A DNA stretch of 64,000 nucleotides, from the NCBI RefSeq assembly GCF_018143015.1, contig NC_054751.1, positions 30,581,783 through 30,645,782 on the forward strand, read 5' to 3'. Source of the stretch: Lytechinus variegatus. Its lineage: Eukaryota > Echinodermata > Echinoidea > Temnopleuroida > Toxopneustidae. Below are positions 12,200-22,199 of this stretch, piece after piece. The notes under the pieces were generated by a model. That model did not search any database. It was not told where the DNA came from and saw only the letters and a list, made by a program, of their open reading frames with translations. Position 1 is the stretch's first letter. Each line of letters opens with the position of its first letter. The translations under genes and the position numbers were made by a program.

Positions 12200-12565
12200 G
12201 CCGTCAGATGGTAAAACGGTCTATCTCGAAAATCGATGTTCTGAGAAAAATTACCATTTTACCTTCTGACAGAGACGATCAAATTTCAATTAAGAAGGTT
12301 AAAAAAGGTTTATGTAAAAGATAGCTAGTTTCACCTCCAAACGATATTACCGACGATGGGCTAACTCAAAGATAGACCATTTTACCATCAAATCTAAAGG
12401 AAAATACAAAAAAGTACCAAGATAGCGGAAATTATCTCTAAATCAAGACATGATGGGATTTTTTTTCCCGATAGCACCATTGGAAAGAGCGCCCTCACAT
12501 TACAAGGAAAGTGAATTTACCTATTAAAAAAATTTTCGAGTTAGACCGTTTTACCATTACTATAT
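12200..12565. repeat. Small palindromic MITE-like repeat
   Basis: GATGGTAAAACGGTCTATCTCG near 12206 is mirrored by TTTCGAGTTAGACCGTTTTACC near 12532. A middle inverted copy, GATAGACCATTTTACCATC, lies near 12371. The arrangement suggests a short inverted-repeat element. No flanking duplication was established. Confidence 0.5.
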
Positions 12566-12849
12566 GACAGGGTTTTTTCTGAAGGGGGGGGGGGGGTAAA
12601 TCTATAGTTGTGGTGGTAGGAGAGAGCGATAAGCTATTATATGATGCTCCACAAAATGGGAGGGGGCGTGAACGACCGGCTCTCCGAAGTCCATGAAGTC
12701 CTTATTGATGAAGAAATAATAGAAAATAATACGATGAGGATTGTAGTACTCGATGTTGATATCTACCGAAGATTTAGCATTGCGATTTTCAATTTATGGA
12801 AACTATCCCTAAAATATGAGTCAACTGTGAAATCAGTTAATGGATAAAG

Positions 12850-13655
12850 TGTAGGCCTGCATTTCCTGAACTTCGAGTAGGAATTGTTAAATATGATTGT
12901 GTGTTTTCTGTTAAACTCGTTTTTTTTCATACAGGAAAGTGCCTGAGGGGTTAAAAGAAGTAGGCTATTTATAAAATTGGGAGAAAGAAAATCGAGCTGG
13001 CCAAAATGTCAAATACGTAAAAAGAAAGTCTAAAAATAAAAGTAGAATACCATTTTTGTGAAATCGAGGAGGGGGGGGGTTCCAACGACATTCCAAGTAC
13101 AATCTTAGCTTTTGGTTTAAAACCTATTTCAACCTCTTTTTTGATAGGCTTTCTATTTTGCTTGGCTTTTAACCATTCGTACCTCACTCTGATCTGAAAA
13201 CCTCAACAACCCCCTCTCATCCATCTCTCAATCTCCCTCTTACTACCCCTCTCGTTCCTCTTCCCTTTTTTCTCGTTCTCTATCTATTTCTCTCTCATTC
13301 TGTTCTCCCTTACACAATTTTCTTTTGATGTATGATTCATATTTCCATGGTCGCACGGTCCCTCATAGATGTAATACATTTTTTCAATTTCAAGGAAACT
13401 CCCAAAAGAATACTATCCCATTGAATCATTGCATACTATCAAGAAATATACTATTAAGGCGATTTAAATCCTGATAGTCATATCAAGGAGAGATATTAAG
13501 GGGAACTTAAACACTTTGAGTTGCACTGGATTTCATTCCAGCGGGACCTGAAGTAACCTGGAATTCAGAATTCTTTTAGACCTAAACCTGGAGCGGTATC
13601 AGGATATTTTCATAGGGAGATACGGGGCAAGACAACTTACACTGTAAAGGTGACA
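12850..13655. other. Intergenic stretch, CT-rich in part
   Basis: No supported gene. About 13200-13315 is CT-rich low-complexity sequence. The remainder shows no domain-bearing reading frame and no repeat that I could match in the window. Confidence 0.4.
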
Positions 13656-13659
13656 AATT

Positions 13660-13738
13660 CTCTTCTTCTTCTTCTTCCCTAATTCTTCTTTTTCTTATTC
13701 TCTTCATTCTTCTTCCTCTTTTTCTTCTTCTTCTTCTT
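13660..13738 (+). repeat. (TTC)n microsatellite, 5' flank of the LINE
   Basis: Imperfect TTC/CTT repeats end exactly where the LINE 5' UTR begins. The same TTC-strand repeat resumes directly after the LINE's A-rich end at 19808. Confidence 0.9.
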
Positions 13739-13938
13739 TGTTGTAGAAGGACGTGTCTCGAGCGAGCTCCAGAGTTTTTGTAAGTTTTGTTGAATTTACA
13801 CTGTTTTATTTACAGTTTTTTAAACTAGTGTACTACTAGTACACATTTATAACCATACCAAACCAAGTCCACCTATTATTTCTTGTTAATAACTTGTATT
13901 TTCAAGGATTTTTGTGTTGACCTTGTGTCAGGAATTTT
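13739..13938 (+). promoter_or_regulatory. LINE 5' UTR, probable internal promoter region
   Basis: A 200-bp non-coding leader between the TTC tract and the ORF1 start. Full-length LINEs of this type carry their promoter in the 5' UTR; this is inference, since no specific promoter motif is identified. The ORF1 start context CCACTATGG has A at -3 and G at +4, favourable for eukaryotic initiation. Confidence 0.5.
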
Positions 13939-14913
13939 TTGGCCACTATGGCCAGTAAAGCCGGACAGGCCTCCCGGGACAAGCCGGGAACCAGTTCGGC
14001 TCAGGCTGCCGTTCCTGTTTCTGCTGCCGAGCCTTTTACGTCCGTGAGCAGAAACAATGGTATCTCTTTTGTGGCTGCTGCACATGTTCCTATTCATGAT
14101 TACATAAGGGCATTCGCAGACACAATTCCAGCCCATTGTATAGTGTCTGCTTCCCGCATCAGTAACCAAAGAATTGCCATGTACCTGAATTCTAAAGAAG
14201 ATGTGCTGAGCGCGGTGAACAACGGCTTGACCTTTAAAGGCGCTTTTATTGAGATCTCACCCTTAGCTTTGCCGACAACCCGTATTACACTGTCTAATGT
14301 ATACACTGAAATTCCCAATTCTGTTCTTGTCAAACAAATTTCATCTTTCTGTAAAGTAGTCTCACAGATCCGTCCTATTCCCATTGGTTTCAAGGACAAA
14401 CATCTAGCTCACATCATGTCCTTCCGTCGTCAAGTTCAGGTGCTACTTAGTCCGAATGTCACTCCACCCGATTTCATTAATTTCACTCATGCTGGTATCA
14501 ATTATCGCGTTTTTATTTCCACTGAGGCGGCTCGTTGCTTTGAGTGCGGCGAGGCTGGCCATCTCAGTAAGAACTGCAAAAAATCAGTCCGTCAAGATGA
14601 GTCTGAAAACCCACAAGCTAAAGGAAAATCGGACCCACGTCATCCCCCTAAAGTATCTAAACCTAAACCACAACGGTCTGTACCCGAAACCACTGACAAG
14701 AGGGCGTCCCCAGCACGCACAGAAAATTCTATTGGCCCCAGTCCTACGCCAGCCTCTCCGCACTCTAAAGCTGCCGTGACTGCTGAAGGAGCCTCTGCTA
14801 GTTTTCAGGGCGCGAATAATCTGCACAGCAATGATAATAGTCAAACTAGCAGCGACTCCGTGGGCATTAGCCGGACAAAATGCCTCTTCCCGAGGCCCCC
14901 ACCTCTCCTTTGA
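13939..14913 (+). CDS. LINE ORF1 protein, N-terminal part with CCHC zinc knuckle
   Basis: A 324-residue Gag-like, nucleic-acid-binding ORF1 of the kind found in Tx1-group LINEs. Such proteins coat the element RNA in the retrotransposition particle. Residues 1-35 are low-complexity. Residues 40-195 form a globular region with the segments RITLSNVYTEIP and MSFRRQVQVLL that resemble Tx1 ORF1 proteins. Then come a CCHC knuckle C200-x2-C203-x4-H208-x4-C213 and a Pro/Ser/Lys-rich tail. The frame ends at 14911-14913, but a second frame opens at 14871 and runs to 15458. The start was chosen for its strong context and position just after the leader. The real protein is probably the product of both frames. 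Confidence 0.85.
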   Translation: MATMASKAGQASRDKPGTSSAQAAVPVSAAEPFTSVSRNNGISFVAAAHVPIHDYIRAFADTIPAHCIVSASRISNQRIAMYLNSKEDVLSAVNNGLTFKGAFIEISPLALPTTRITLSNVYTEIPNSVLVKQISSFCKVVSQIRPIPIGFKDKHLAHIMSFRRQVQVLLSPNVTPPDFINFTHAGINYRVFISTEAARCFECGEAGHLSKNCKKSVRQDESENPQAKGKSDPRHPPKVSKPKPQRSVPETTDKRASPARTENSIGPSPTPASPHSKAAVTAEGASASFQGANNLHSNDNSQTSSDSVGISRTKCLFPRPPPLL

Positions 14914-15458
14914 CCCAAACCCCCTGCGACACCATTTGGGGAACACCGCCCGCCCCTTCCAGACTCTTTGCAGATGTTGTCGCAAAAAGGAAACAACCTC
15001 TCGTACCTCCTGTAGAAGACTCCCCCAAACTTATTTCAATTGTCTCTCCTACCCCACCCCGGAAATTAATGAAAAAAGTCTCCTCTCCTATGACCTCAGA
15101 ACCTCCCTCCCCAACTCCCGTCCTACTCTCTACATCACCAACCCCACCCTCTCCCGCTTCCACGGTAGACACTACCGACACTGATGACGTAACGGTATGG
15201 GATGATGCACAGACTGACGATGAATCCTTTGACTGGGCCTCCTCATTCCCATCCAGTCAAGGACCCCTCTCTTCCAAGGAACTTTGCAAATTTCTGAAAA
15301 TTGTTAAAGCACGGAAAAAACCCCTAGAAGTAGCAAAAAAATTCACTTCCAACATACCAGGACTTGTTAGACAACTGAGACCTTTGAGAAACAGTCCTCT
15401 GTTTACGAAAAGTACACAGCAGAGGATTTACAAATTGATCAAAAAACTAGATCTCTAA
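14880..15458 (+). CDS. LINE ORF1 continuation in another frame
   Basis: A 192-residue frame overlapping the end of the upstream ORF1 frame. Its ATG at 14880 is the first in this frame, but the frame is open from 14871 (upstream TAG at 14868-14870), so a shift anywhere in about 40 nt would join the two. It contains FADVVAKRKQPL near the start, a Pro/Ser/Thr-rich and acidic middle, and a basic helical C-terminus (residues about 130-192). Such a C-terminus is plausible as part of an ORF1 protein. It ends 23 nt before ORF2. Whether the frame change is a single-base mutation in this copy or a programmed shift cannot be told from one copy. Confidence 0.65.
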   Translation: MPLPEAPTSPLTQTPCDTIWGTPPAPSRLFADVVAKRKQPLVPPVEDSPKLISIVSPTPPRKLMKKVSSPMTSEPPSPTPVLLSTSPTPPSPASTVDTTDTDDVTVWDDAQTDDESFDWASSFPSSQGPLSSKELCKFLKIVKARKKPLEVAKKFTSNIPGLVRQLRPLRNSPLFTKSTQQRIYKLIKKLDL

Positions 15459-15481
15459 TATGACCCTCTTTCTTTTTTAGT

Positions 15482-18400
15482 ATGAACGTAGACATGCATG
15501 CCTTTCTTTCCTTTTTTATGACTCTGTCGTTGCTCACCCTTAACACTGGAGGTTGCTCCAATGCCATGAAGAATGCCTCAGTTTTTACTTATGTTGATAA
15601 CATTGCTTTTGATTCTGATATTGTGTTTTTACAAGAAATAAATGACCTCTCCCAGCATTCTCATTGTTGGGATTTATGGTCATCCTATAAACCTTTTTGT
15701 GCCCCCGGACATAATCGAGGATCTGGAGTTGCTACCCTTGTAAAGAATAACCATTGTAGCATCACAGATTCCTTAGTTATACTTAATAGTCATATCTTAT
15801 ATGTTAAAATTGAGTTTGATAGTGGCATGTATCATTTATATAATGTTTTAATGCCACAGGATGATAACCTTGCTATTAAGGCCATTCGTCTTCTTGCGCA
15901 TCATGTTAATCAGTGCAGTGACGGTGTTTTTTTAATTGGGGGAGATTTTAACTGTACCCTATCTCCAACATTGGATAGATTGTGCATGCCTAATGAGCAT
16001 AGACCTAAGATATCATCTGCCCTCAAGAAAGTGATTGAAAGTAATAAATTATGTGATGCGTGGCGAAGACTTCACCCACATGAAAAGAAATTCTCTTGGC
16101 ATAGAAACAATCCTCACAGTGTATATGGTGTTTCTAAAGCCAGACTTGATCGTTTTTATGTGTCTTTCCCTCTAATACCTTCAATACACGCTTGTCGTAT
16201 TCTGCCTTGCACTCTCTCTGATCATTGTGCAATTTCCCTGAAAATTAAAATCCCCCCACAGAAGCCAAGAGGAAGTGCTTTTTGGCAACTTAATAATTCT
16301 CTTCTCGATGATAACGATTACAGAAATATCATTCATCAATTTTGGACGGACTGGCAAAATAAAAAAGCCAACTTTCCTAACATTCTATCATGGTGGGACT
16401 TTGGTAAATACCACATTAAATCGCTCACTCAAATGTACGGCTCCAAGTTAGCCAATGAGAAGAGAGAAACGTTATTAAATATTACCAAAACCATCGACAA
16501 ATTGCAATCTTCGCCTGACTTCACGCCTGATATTCAGCAGGCCCTTGCTGAACAAAGAAATGAATTAAACATTCTTCTTAAGAATCAAGCCAAGGGTGCT
16601 CTTGTAAGGTCACGTTTTCAATATGCAAATGAGATAGACACTAGCTCAGCTTATTTTTTCGGTCTTGAAAAATCGAACTCTACTTTTAAATCACTCTCTC
16701 GTACCCGTCTCCCTTCGGGTAACATTACAGAGGATCAGAGTGATATTAAAATTCACGTTCGGAATTTCTATAAGAGTTTGTACAGTCGTGTGCCAACTGA
16801 TGATAATGCGGTTGATAATATTTTATCTGACTTACTGAAACTTGATACTGAAGATTCAAAAAGTCTTAATGCTCCTTTGTCACTTAATGAATTTGATAAT
16901 GCTGTTAAACAGCTCGGGAAAAATAAAACGCCTGGTCTAGATGGACTTTCTTCTGAATTCTATCAGACTTTCTGGCCCTTGATAAAAAATGATCTTTTTT
17001 CTGTATTACAATATGCCATAAGTACTGGAACCCTTCCACATACTTTTCGTAGGACAGTGATTACACTGATTCCTAAAAAGGGAGACCTGGCAGACATTGC
17101 CAACTGGCGACCAGTCTCTCTTCTGAACAATGACTACAAAATTTTTGCAAAGGTACTTGCTAATAGACTAAAACATTATATCTCTAATATTGTTTCAGAA
17201 GACCAAACGTATTGTGTTCCAGATCGAACAATCTATGATAATTTAAATTTGATCCGAGACATTGTACACTATTCTAATTGTAATGATACCCCTCTTGCAG
17301 TAGTAAATTTGGATCAAAGGAAAGCCTTTGATAATGTAGATCATAATTATCTCTTTAACACTATGAGAGCTATGGGTATTGGAGAATTTTTCATTTCTTG
17401 TATTCAACTTTTGTATAATGATGCCGAGGGCTTAGTCAAAGTGTGTGGATCCCTCACTGCGCCTTTTCCTTTTCAAAAAGGCATACGCCAAGGTTGCCCT
17501 TTGTCTGGCCTTCTGTATTCGATAGCCATAGAACCTTTGCTGCACAAGTTAAAAGTTAATCTTGCTTCATGTTCTTTTTCTTTACCTAACACGGATATGA
17601 ATGTCTCAGTCTCTGCATATGCAGATGATATATCAATTTTTGTCACTGAAGACAAAGGCTTTGATATTATTCTTGATACATATAACACTTTTAGTAAGGC
17701 CTCGGCCGCCTGCCTTAATCATGTAAAATCTCAAGGACTGTGGGCTGGATCATGGTCGAAACGTAGAGACAGGCCCCTTGATTTCAAATGGAATTGTGAT
17801 GGTCTCCTTTTTCTTGGAGTTCATCTGGGTAATAACAATAATTTTGTATACAACAACTGGATAAAGTGTAAAGAAAAATTAAATAAGACTCTATCTCGAT
17901 GGAGTTCTCTTTCTTCTTGTCTATCCTTCAAAGGCAGAATCATTATTGCTAATCAACTAGCTGCATCTAAACTGTTTCATTGCCTTGCAGTTTTATCTCC
18001 CCCTCAGCAAATACTGGATGAACTCCAAGAAATGCTTATTAATTTTGTTTGGTCCGGAAAACGACATCTTTTAAGAAAGCAAATTCTGTTTCAACAACCT
18101 AACAAAGGTGGACTTGGTTTGGTATGTCTCCAAGCACGAACACTCACGTTTCGTTTTGCCTTTTTACAGCGTTATCTCAATCTTTGTTCTCATCCCGCGT
18201 ATACCTTTTGTTCTTATAATCTTCGGAGATATAAGAAATTAAATTTTGATTTTTCTTTGTTTCTGACTGAATTAGACCCAAAGTTTTATACCAGTCTTCC
18301 TTGTTTCTATTCGGAAATTTTGCGTGCTTGGGGAATCTCTGGAGCCAGCATCGAGACATCGTCCTTCACTGTCAACCATGTGTTCAATATTCCTTTGAAT

Positions 18401-19390
18401 TATTATAAATTTCTTCATTACACACTGGATGGCGACAAGATCTTCCCTGCTAGATTATTTGCATGTGGAATCAAACTCGTCAAACATCTTGTAAACCCGA
18501 ACAACGGTACCTGGCTCCGAGCAGACGAGGTCGCCATCACATCCACCCTGCAGCGTCCATCTTTACGGCTCTTGGAATTTGACCTCTCTCGACTTCACAA
18601 AGTGATTTCCAGTTTGTTTCCCAGATTCTTTTTAAACAGCGGACTTAGACTGTCAATAGTTTCAACTCATCTTCACAATCTGGCTGAACCTATCAACTCT
18701 CCGTTCTCGATTATAACTAAGGACAACAAGAACATTCTTGCCACACCCACTAAATCGATATATCGAATCCTCAACCGTTCTATTAACTTTCTTCCTAGAA
18801 CTCAAGTTACTCATTGGCACGAGATTGGGATACTTTCCCCATCTACACTAATCAACTGGACTGAAATCTACTACTATCCTTCGTCTAAGAAAGATGGGGA
18901 CACTCAGTACAAACTATTACATAATGTCCTTCCGTCGCTTGCCGTTCTTCATCACCTTAATTCCGACATCTCCTCTTCATGTGGATGGTGTGGCAAGAAA
19001 GGAACTATATTACACCTCTTTATCGAGTGCACTTCTATTCAACCGGCCTTGGATCTTCTTCACCACCTCCTTTCATGTCTTTTGCCCGAAGTGAACATTG
19101 ACTTTGACCTCTACTGGACCTTGGTTCCACATGCAAGAGGTCGTAGCAGGGAAGCCGTGCGCCTATCCAACTTTCTTATTGTTAGTCTTAAAAGCACATT
19201 ATATTGGCTTTACCGAACCTCTCGTTTTTTTGATCCGCTTCCGTTTTGGAAATTTAGAATTAAAAACAGAGTCATTATTGATTATGAATTCCACAAATTA
19301 CAAAGCAATTTGGCTTTATTTCTTAAAACATGGTCACCCAATAATGTACTCTTTCTTTTGGATAACGATAGTCTCACATGGTTGATTTAA
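15482..19390 (+). CDS. LINE ORF2: endonuclease and reverse transcriptase
   Basis: A 1302-residue polyprotein that nicks target DNA and reverse-transcribes the element RNA at the nick. The endonuclease (about residues 14-255) shows LNTGG at 20-24, the catalytic-type E52 in FLQEIND, GGDFN at 153-157 and SDH at 246-248. The reverse transcriptase (about 480-790) shows the NWRPVSLLN segment, LDQRKAFD with D611 as the motif A Asp, GIRQGCPLSG from residue 667, and YADD at 713-716. Near the C-terminus is C1167-x2-C1170-x7-H1178-x4-C1183, the knuckle seen in L1 and Tx1 ORF2. No stop or frameshift interrupts it and all key residues are present, so the copy may be young and possibly active for ORF2. The first in-frame ATG was used; an ATG 12 residues later is also possible. 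Confidence 0.93.
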   Translation: MNVDMHAFLSFFMTLSLLTLNTGGCSNAMKNASVFTYVDNIAFDSDIVFLQEINDLSQHSHCWDLWSSYKPFCAPGHNRGSGVATLVKNNHCSITDSLVILNSHILYVKIEFDSGMYHLYNVLMPQDDNLAIKAIRLLAHHVNQCSDGVFLIGGDFNCTLSPTLDRLCMPNEHRPKISSALKKVIESNKLCDAWRRLHPHEKKFSWHRNNPHSVYGVSKARLDRFYVSFPLIPSIHACRILPCTLSDHCAISLKIKIPPQKPRGSAFWQLNNSLLDDNDYRNIIHQFWTDWQNKKANFPNILSWWDFGKYHIKSLTQMYGSKLANEKRETLLNITKTIDKLQSSPDFTPDIQQALAEQRNELNILLKNQAKGALVRSRFQYANEIDTSSAYFFGLEKSNSTFKSLSRTRLPSGNITEDQSDIKIHVRNFYKSLYSRVPTDDNAVDNILSDLLKLDTEDSKSLNAPLSLNEFDNAVKQLGKNKTPGLDGLSSEFYQTFWPLIKNDLFSVLQYAISTGTLPHTFRRTVITLIPKKGDLADIANWRPVSLLNNDYKIFAKVLANRLKHYISNIVSEDQTYCVPDRTIYDNLNLIRDIVHYSNCNDTPLAVVNLDQRKAFDNVDHNYLFNTMRAMGIGEFFISCIQLLYNDAEGLVKVCGSLTAPFPFQKGIRQGCPLSGLLYSIAIEPLLHKLKVNLASCSFSLPNTDMNVSVSAYADDISIFVTEDKGFDIILDTYNTFSKASAACLNHVKSQGLWAGSWSKRRDRPLDFKWNCDGLLFLGVHLGNNNNFVYNNWIKCKEKLNKTLSRWSSLSSCLSFKGRIIIANQLAASKLFHCLAVLSPPQQILDELQEMLINFVWSGKRHLLRKQILFQQPNKGGLGLVCLQARTLTFRFAFLQRYLNLCSHPAYTFCSYNLRRYKKLNFDFSLFLTELDPKFYTSLPCFYSEILRAWGISGASIETSSFTVNHVFNIPLNYYKFLHYTLDGDKIFPARLFACGIKLVKHLVNPNNGTWLRADEVAITSTLQRPSLRLLEFDLSRLHKVISSLFPRFFLNSGLRLSIVSTHLHNLAEPINSPFSIITKDNKNILATPTKSIYRILNRSINFLPRTQVTHWHEIGILSPSTLINWTEIYYYPSSKKDGDTQYKLLHNVLPSLAVLHHLNSDISSSCGWCGKKGTILHLFIECTSIQPALDLLHHLLSCLLPEVNIDFDLYWTLVPHARGRSREAVRLSNFLIVSLKSTLYWLYRTSRFFDPLPFWKFRIKNRVIIDYEFHKLQSNLALFLKTWSPNNVLFLLDNDSLTWLI

Positions 19391-19807
19391 TTGTTTTGAC
19401 GTGATCACATATTTTCTTTGCTATTATTTTTATGTTATGCCTAAGATTTTGTGTACCTCCTTCGGTATTTTATGATTGATTTTTTTTGAGCAAAGCTCTT
19501 TATGGAAATTAATAACTTCCCACAGTAAAATCGTTTTAAATACTGATGATATTGTAGTTCTGTAATCATCTGTCGTCAGTATTCAGTACATTTAAAAAAA
19601 ATTTCTCGTTTTCTATTGTTAAATTTATTGCTTGTTCATGAATTGTTTAATGTCTTCCGCTTTATGTATTACTTATTGATTGTTTTGTTTATTGTTTAGC
19701 TCACAAACACTTGACATATTAAGTGCATCAATGTCTGTATATTTTTATTTGTATTATTTATTATATGCAATGTAAATAAAGTTTTACTTTGAAAAGTCAA
19801 AAAAAAG
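19391..19807 (+). terminator. LINE 3' UTR with AATAAA and short A run
   Basis: Non-coding and T-rich, with AATAAA at 19775-19780 about 20 nt before a short A run. It runs directly into TTC repeats. This is the conventional end of a poly-A-terminated LINE transcript. Confidence 0.75.
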
Positions 19808-20007
19808 TCTTCTTTTCATTTTCTTCTTCTTTTTCTTCTCATTCTTCTTCTTTTCTTTCTTCTTCTTCTTCTTTTTCTTCTTCTTCTTCTCATTCTTCTT
19901 CTTCTCATTCTTCTTCTTTTCCTTCTTCTTCTTCTTCTTCTCATTCTTCTTCTTTTTCTTCTTCTTCTCATTCTTCTCCTTAATATTCTTCTTTTTCTTC
20001 TTCTTCA
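19808..20007 (+). repeat. (TTC)n microsatellite, 3' flank of the LINE
   Basis: About 200 bp of TTC/TTCTTT repeats with scattered interruptions. It is on the same strand and of the same repeat type as the 5' flank at 13660-13738. The antisense reading gives only lysine/glutamate runs, which is an artefact of the repeat. Confidence 0.9.
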
Positions 20008-21045
20008 TTATTTGCGTATATTATTCTCCAAGCATAGACAGCATCCCCACGTAAGATGTGTAAAAATTGAAAAATAATGTAACCAAATGACCTCTATTTT
20101 AGAATGAAACTTTTTTTTTTTGCTTTTCAAATTTCTCGGGACCGATTTGATCTCCATTTTGAAGTGAAAACTTTTTTTTAGGGGGGGGGGGCTTTTTCAC
20201 ATTTACACCCCCAGTGAAAAAAATAGTTCCGAGGGCCCTGTATACTTCTTCATTATTTCTTTAATTTCATCTTAGCTTCGTGTTTTTAATAAAAAAAAGT
20301 GATGTCTGAGCAAGTGTAAGTATATACTTGTACATAGCAGTATTGTATTAGCATTTAAAACTTAATACTATTAGCCGCAATTCTACGTTTAAGTCGCCGG
20401 TTAAATGTCAGATTATGAGTTAATACTCGAACGTAATCGTTTTACAGGGTCATGGGCCTTTGATTTAGGTCTAGTATTAGACGTTTTATGAAAAATTCAT
20501 CCGATGATGGTGTATATTTACTCCCAGTGGAGAAAATACATAAGCTGCTTAAATAACTTTCGAACACATCTAATGAGACATAGAGGCGATAAACATGATA
20601 AAAGGAGGATCGTCTGACTCTCTTCGAAAAAAGAAAACACACACACACACACTATATTCATGATGATTTGGTCGTCTAGCGGCCAATCAAGTAATACCCA
20701 GACCCCAACATTATAGGCCTTTAATATTACCCCCAATTTTCGTCATGTACTTTAGATTAATGTATTCATTGTATTAATATGTTATTGTTTTAACCGATTG
20801 ATCAATATTCTATGCGTACATCTCAATATCCTCCATTAAATATATGAATTGTATAGAGAATGTACACCAAGCATGAAATTTTGATTAACCATTTGTAATA
20901 TGGATTTCATGATCTCTTTATTACTTTGATTAAGGCTCAGAGAGGGTGATAGGGATAAAAGGGGAGGGGGCAAGCATTGCAAGAAAAATTATTCAGAGGG
21001 GGAATTAAGAGCAGTAAAAAAGAACAAACAAGTGGAATGCCTCTG
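20008..21045. other. Intergenic stretch, nothing recognised
   Basis: Contains short G/A homopolymer runs (20184-20192) and a small (CA)n at 20637-20652. No gene, RNA or shared repeat was recognised. Confidence 0.4.
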
Positions 21046-21049
21046 GCCG

Positions 21050-22132
21050 TCTCACCTGCATCACGCGGTTCAATATAGCAGCAGTGCTGACTTTGAATAC
21101 TACTCTAACTCACACAAGATGTTCAGTGATACATGGTTACTCTTATGTCCACTTTTTATGAACGAGACCAATAAACTTACAGAGATATGATGGTTATTCA
21201 ACAAAAAACCCCAACATAGCCAAAGTTCATTGACCTTACATGACCTTTGACCTTGATCATGTGACCTGAAACTCGCACAGGATGTTCAGTGATACTTGAT
21301 TACTCTTATGTACAAGTTTCATGAATCAGATCCATAAACTTTCAAAGTTATGATGGTAATTCAACAGATACACCCAATTCGGCCAAAGTTCATTGACCTT
21401 TGACCTTGGTCATGCGACCTGAAACGCGCACAGGATGTTCAGTGATATTTGATAACTCATATGTCCAAGTTTAATGAACTAGACTAATAAACTTTCAAAG
21501 TTATGATGGTAATTCAACAGATACCCCCGATTCGGCCAAAGTTCATTGACCCTAAATGACGTTTGACCTTAATCATGAGACCTGAAACTTGCACAAAATA
21601 TTCAGTGATGCTTGATTACTATTATATCCAAGTTTCATGAATCAGATCCATAAACTTTCAAAGTTATGATGGGAATTCAACAGATATCCCCAATTCGGCC
21701 AAAGTTCATTGACCCTAAATGACCTTTGACCTTGGTCATGTGACGTGAAACTCATGCAGGATGTTCAGTGATACTTGATTAACCTTATGTCCAAGTTTCA
21801 TGAACTAGGTCTATATATTTTCTAAGTTATGATGACATTTCAAAAACTTAACCTCAGGTTAAGATTTCGATGTTGATTCCTCCAACATGGTCTAAGTTCA
21901 TTGACCCTAAATGACCTTTGACCCTGGTCATGTGACATGAAACTCTAATAGGATGTTCAGTAATACTTGATTAACCTTATGGCCAAGTTTCATGAACTAG
22001 GTCCATATACTTTCTAAGTTATGATGTCATTTCAAAAACTTAACCTCAGGTTAAGATTTGATGTTGACGCCGCCGCCGCCGCCGTCGGAAAAGCGGCGCC
22101 TATAGTCTCACTCTGCTTCGCAGGTGAGACAA
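21050..22132. mobile_element. Element with about five 160-bp tandem repeats and GTCTCACCTGC ends
   Basis: The left end reads CGTCTCACCTGCATCACGCGG (21049-21069). The right end at about 22105-22130 folds on itself: GTCTCAC pairs with GTGAGAC around a CTGC-TTC-GCAG stem. Between them is a tandem array whose unit includes GTTCATTGACC followed by GACCTTTGACC and TCATGTGACC, then GATGTTCAGTGATACTTGAT. Units begin near 21225, 21388, 21541, 21704 and 21896 (152-192 bp apart). The last two units share a CTTAACCTCAGGTTAAGAT block. A terminal hairpin is reminiscent of Helitrons, but no TC/CTRR termini were confirmed. The superfamily is unknown. Confidence 0.65.
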
Positions 22133-22199
22133 AAACGGAATGAAGTAATCTTTTTATGAATATTACACTGAAAAAAACCCCACGATAATGCATGTGATA

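Larger units (their letters stand above)
13739..19807 (+). mobile_element. Full-length Tx1/L1-type LINE inserted in (TTC)n
   Basis: A 6.07-kb non-LTR retrotransposon in the order: 200-bp 5' UTR, ORF1 (13939-15458, in two frames), ORF2 (15482-19390), 417-bp 3' UTR with AATAAA at 19775-19780, and a short A run at about 19800-19807. ORF1 has a basic, mostly disordered C-terminus and one CCHC knuckle. ORF2 has an N-terminal apurinic-type endonuclease, a reverse transcriptase and a C-terminal CCHC motif, which is the L1/Tx1 layout. Both flanks are same-strand (TTC)n repeats, so the insertion lies within a microsatellite. Because the target is repetitive, a target duplication cannot be recognised. 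Confidence 0.9.

Noticed and set aside
12641..12847. 68-residue plus-strand frame
   Set aside because: No domain, no repeat or splice context, and a length expected by chance.
14584..15181. Minus-strand frames within LINE ORF1
   Set aside because: Shadows of the Pro/Ser-rich coding strand.
19784..20008. Lysine/glutamate-rich minus-strand frame
   Set aside because: It is only the antisense of the (TTC)n microsatellite.
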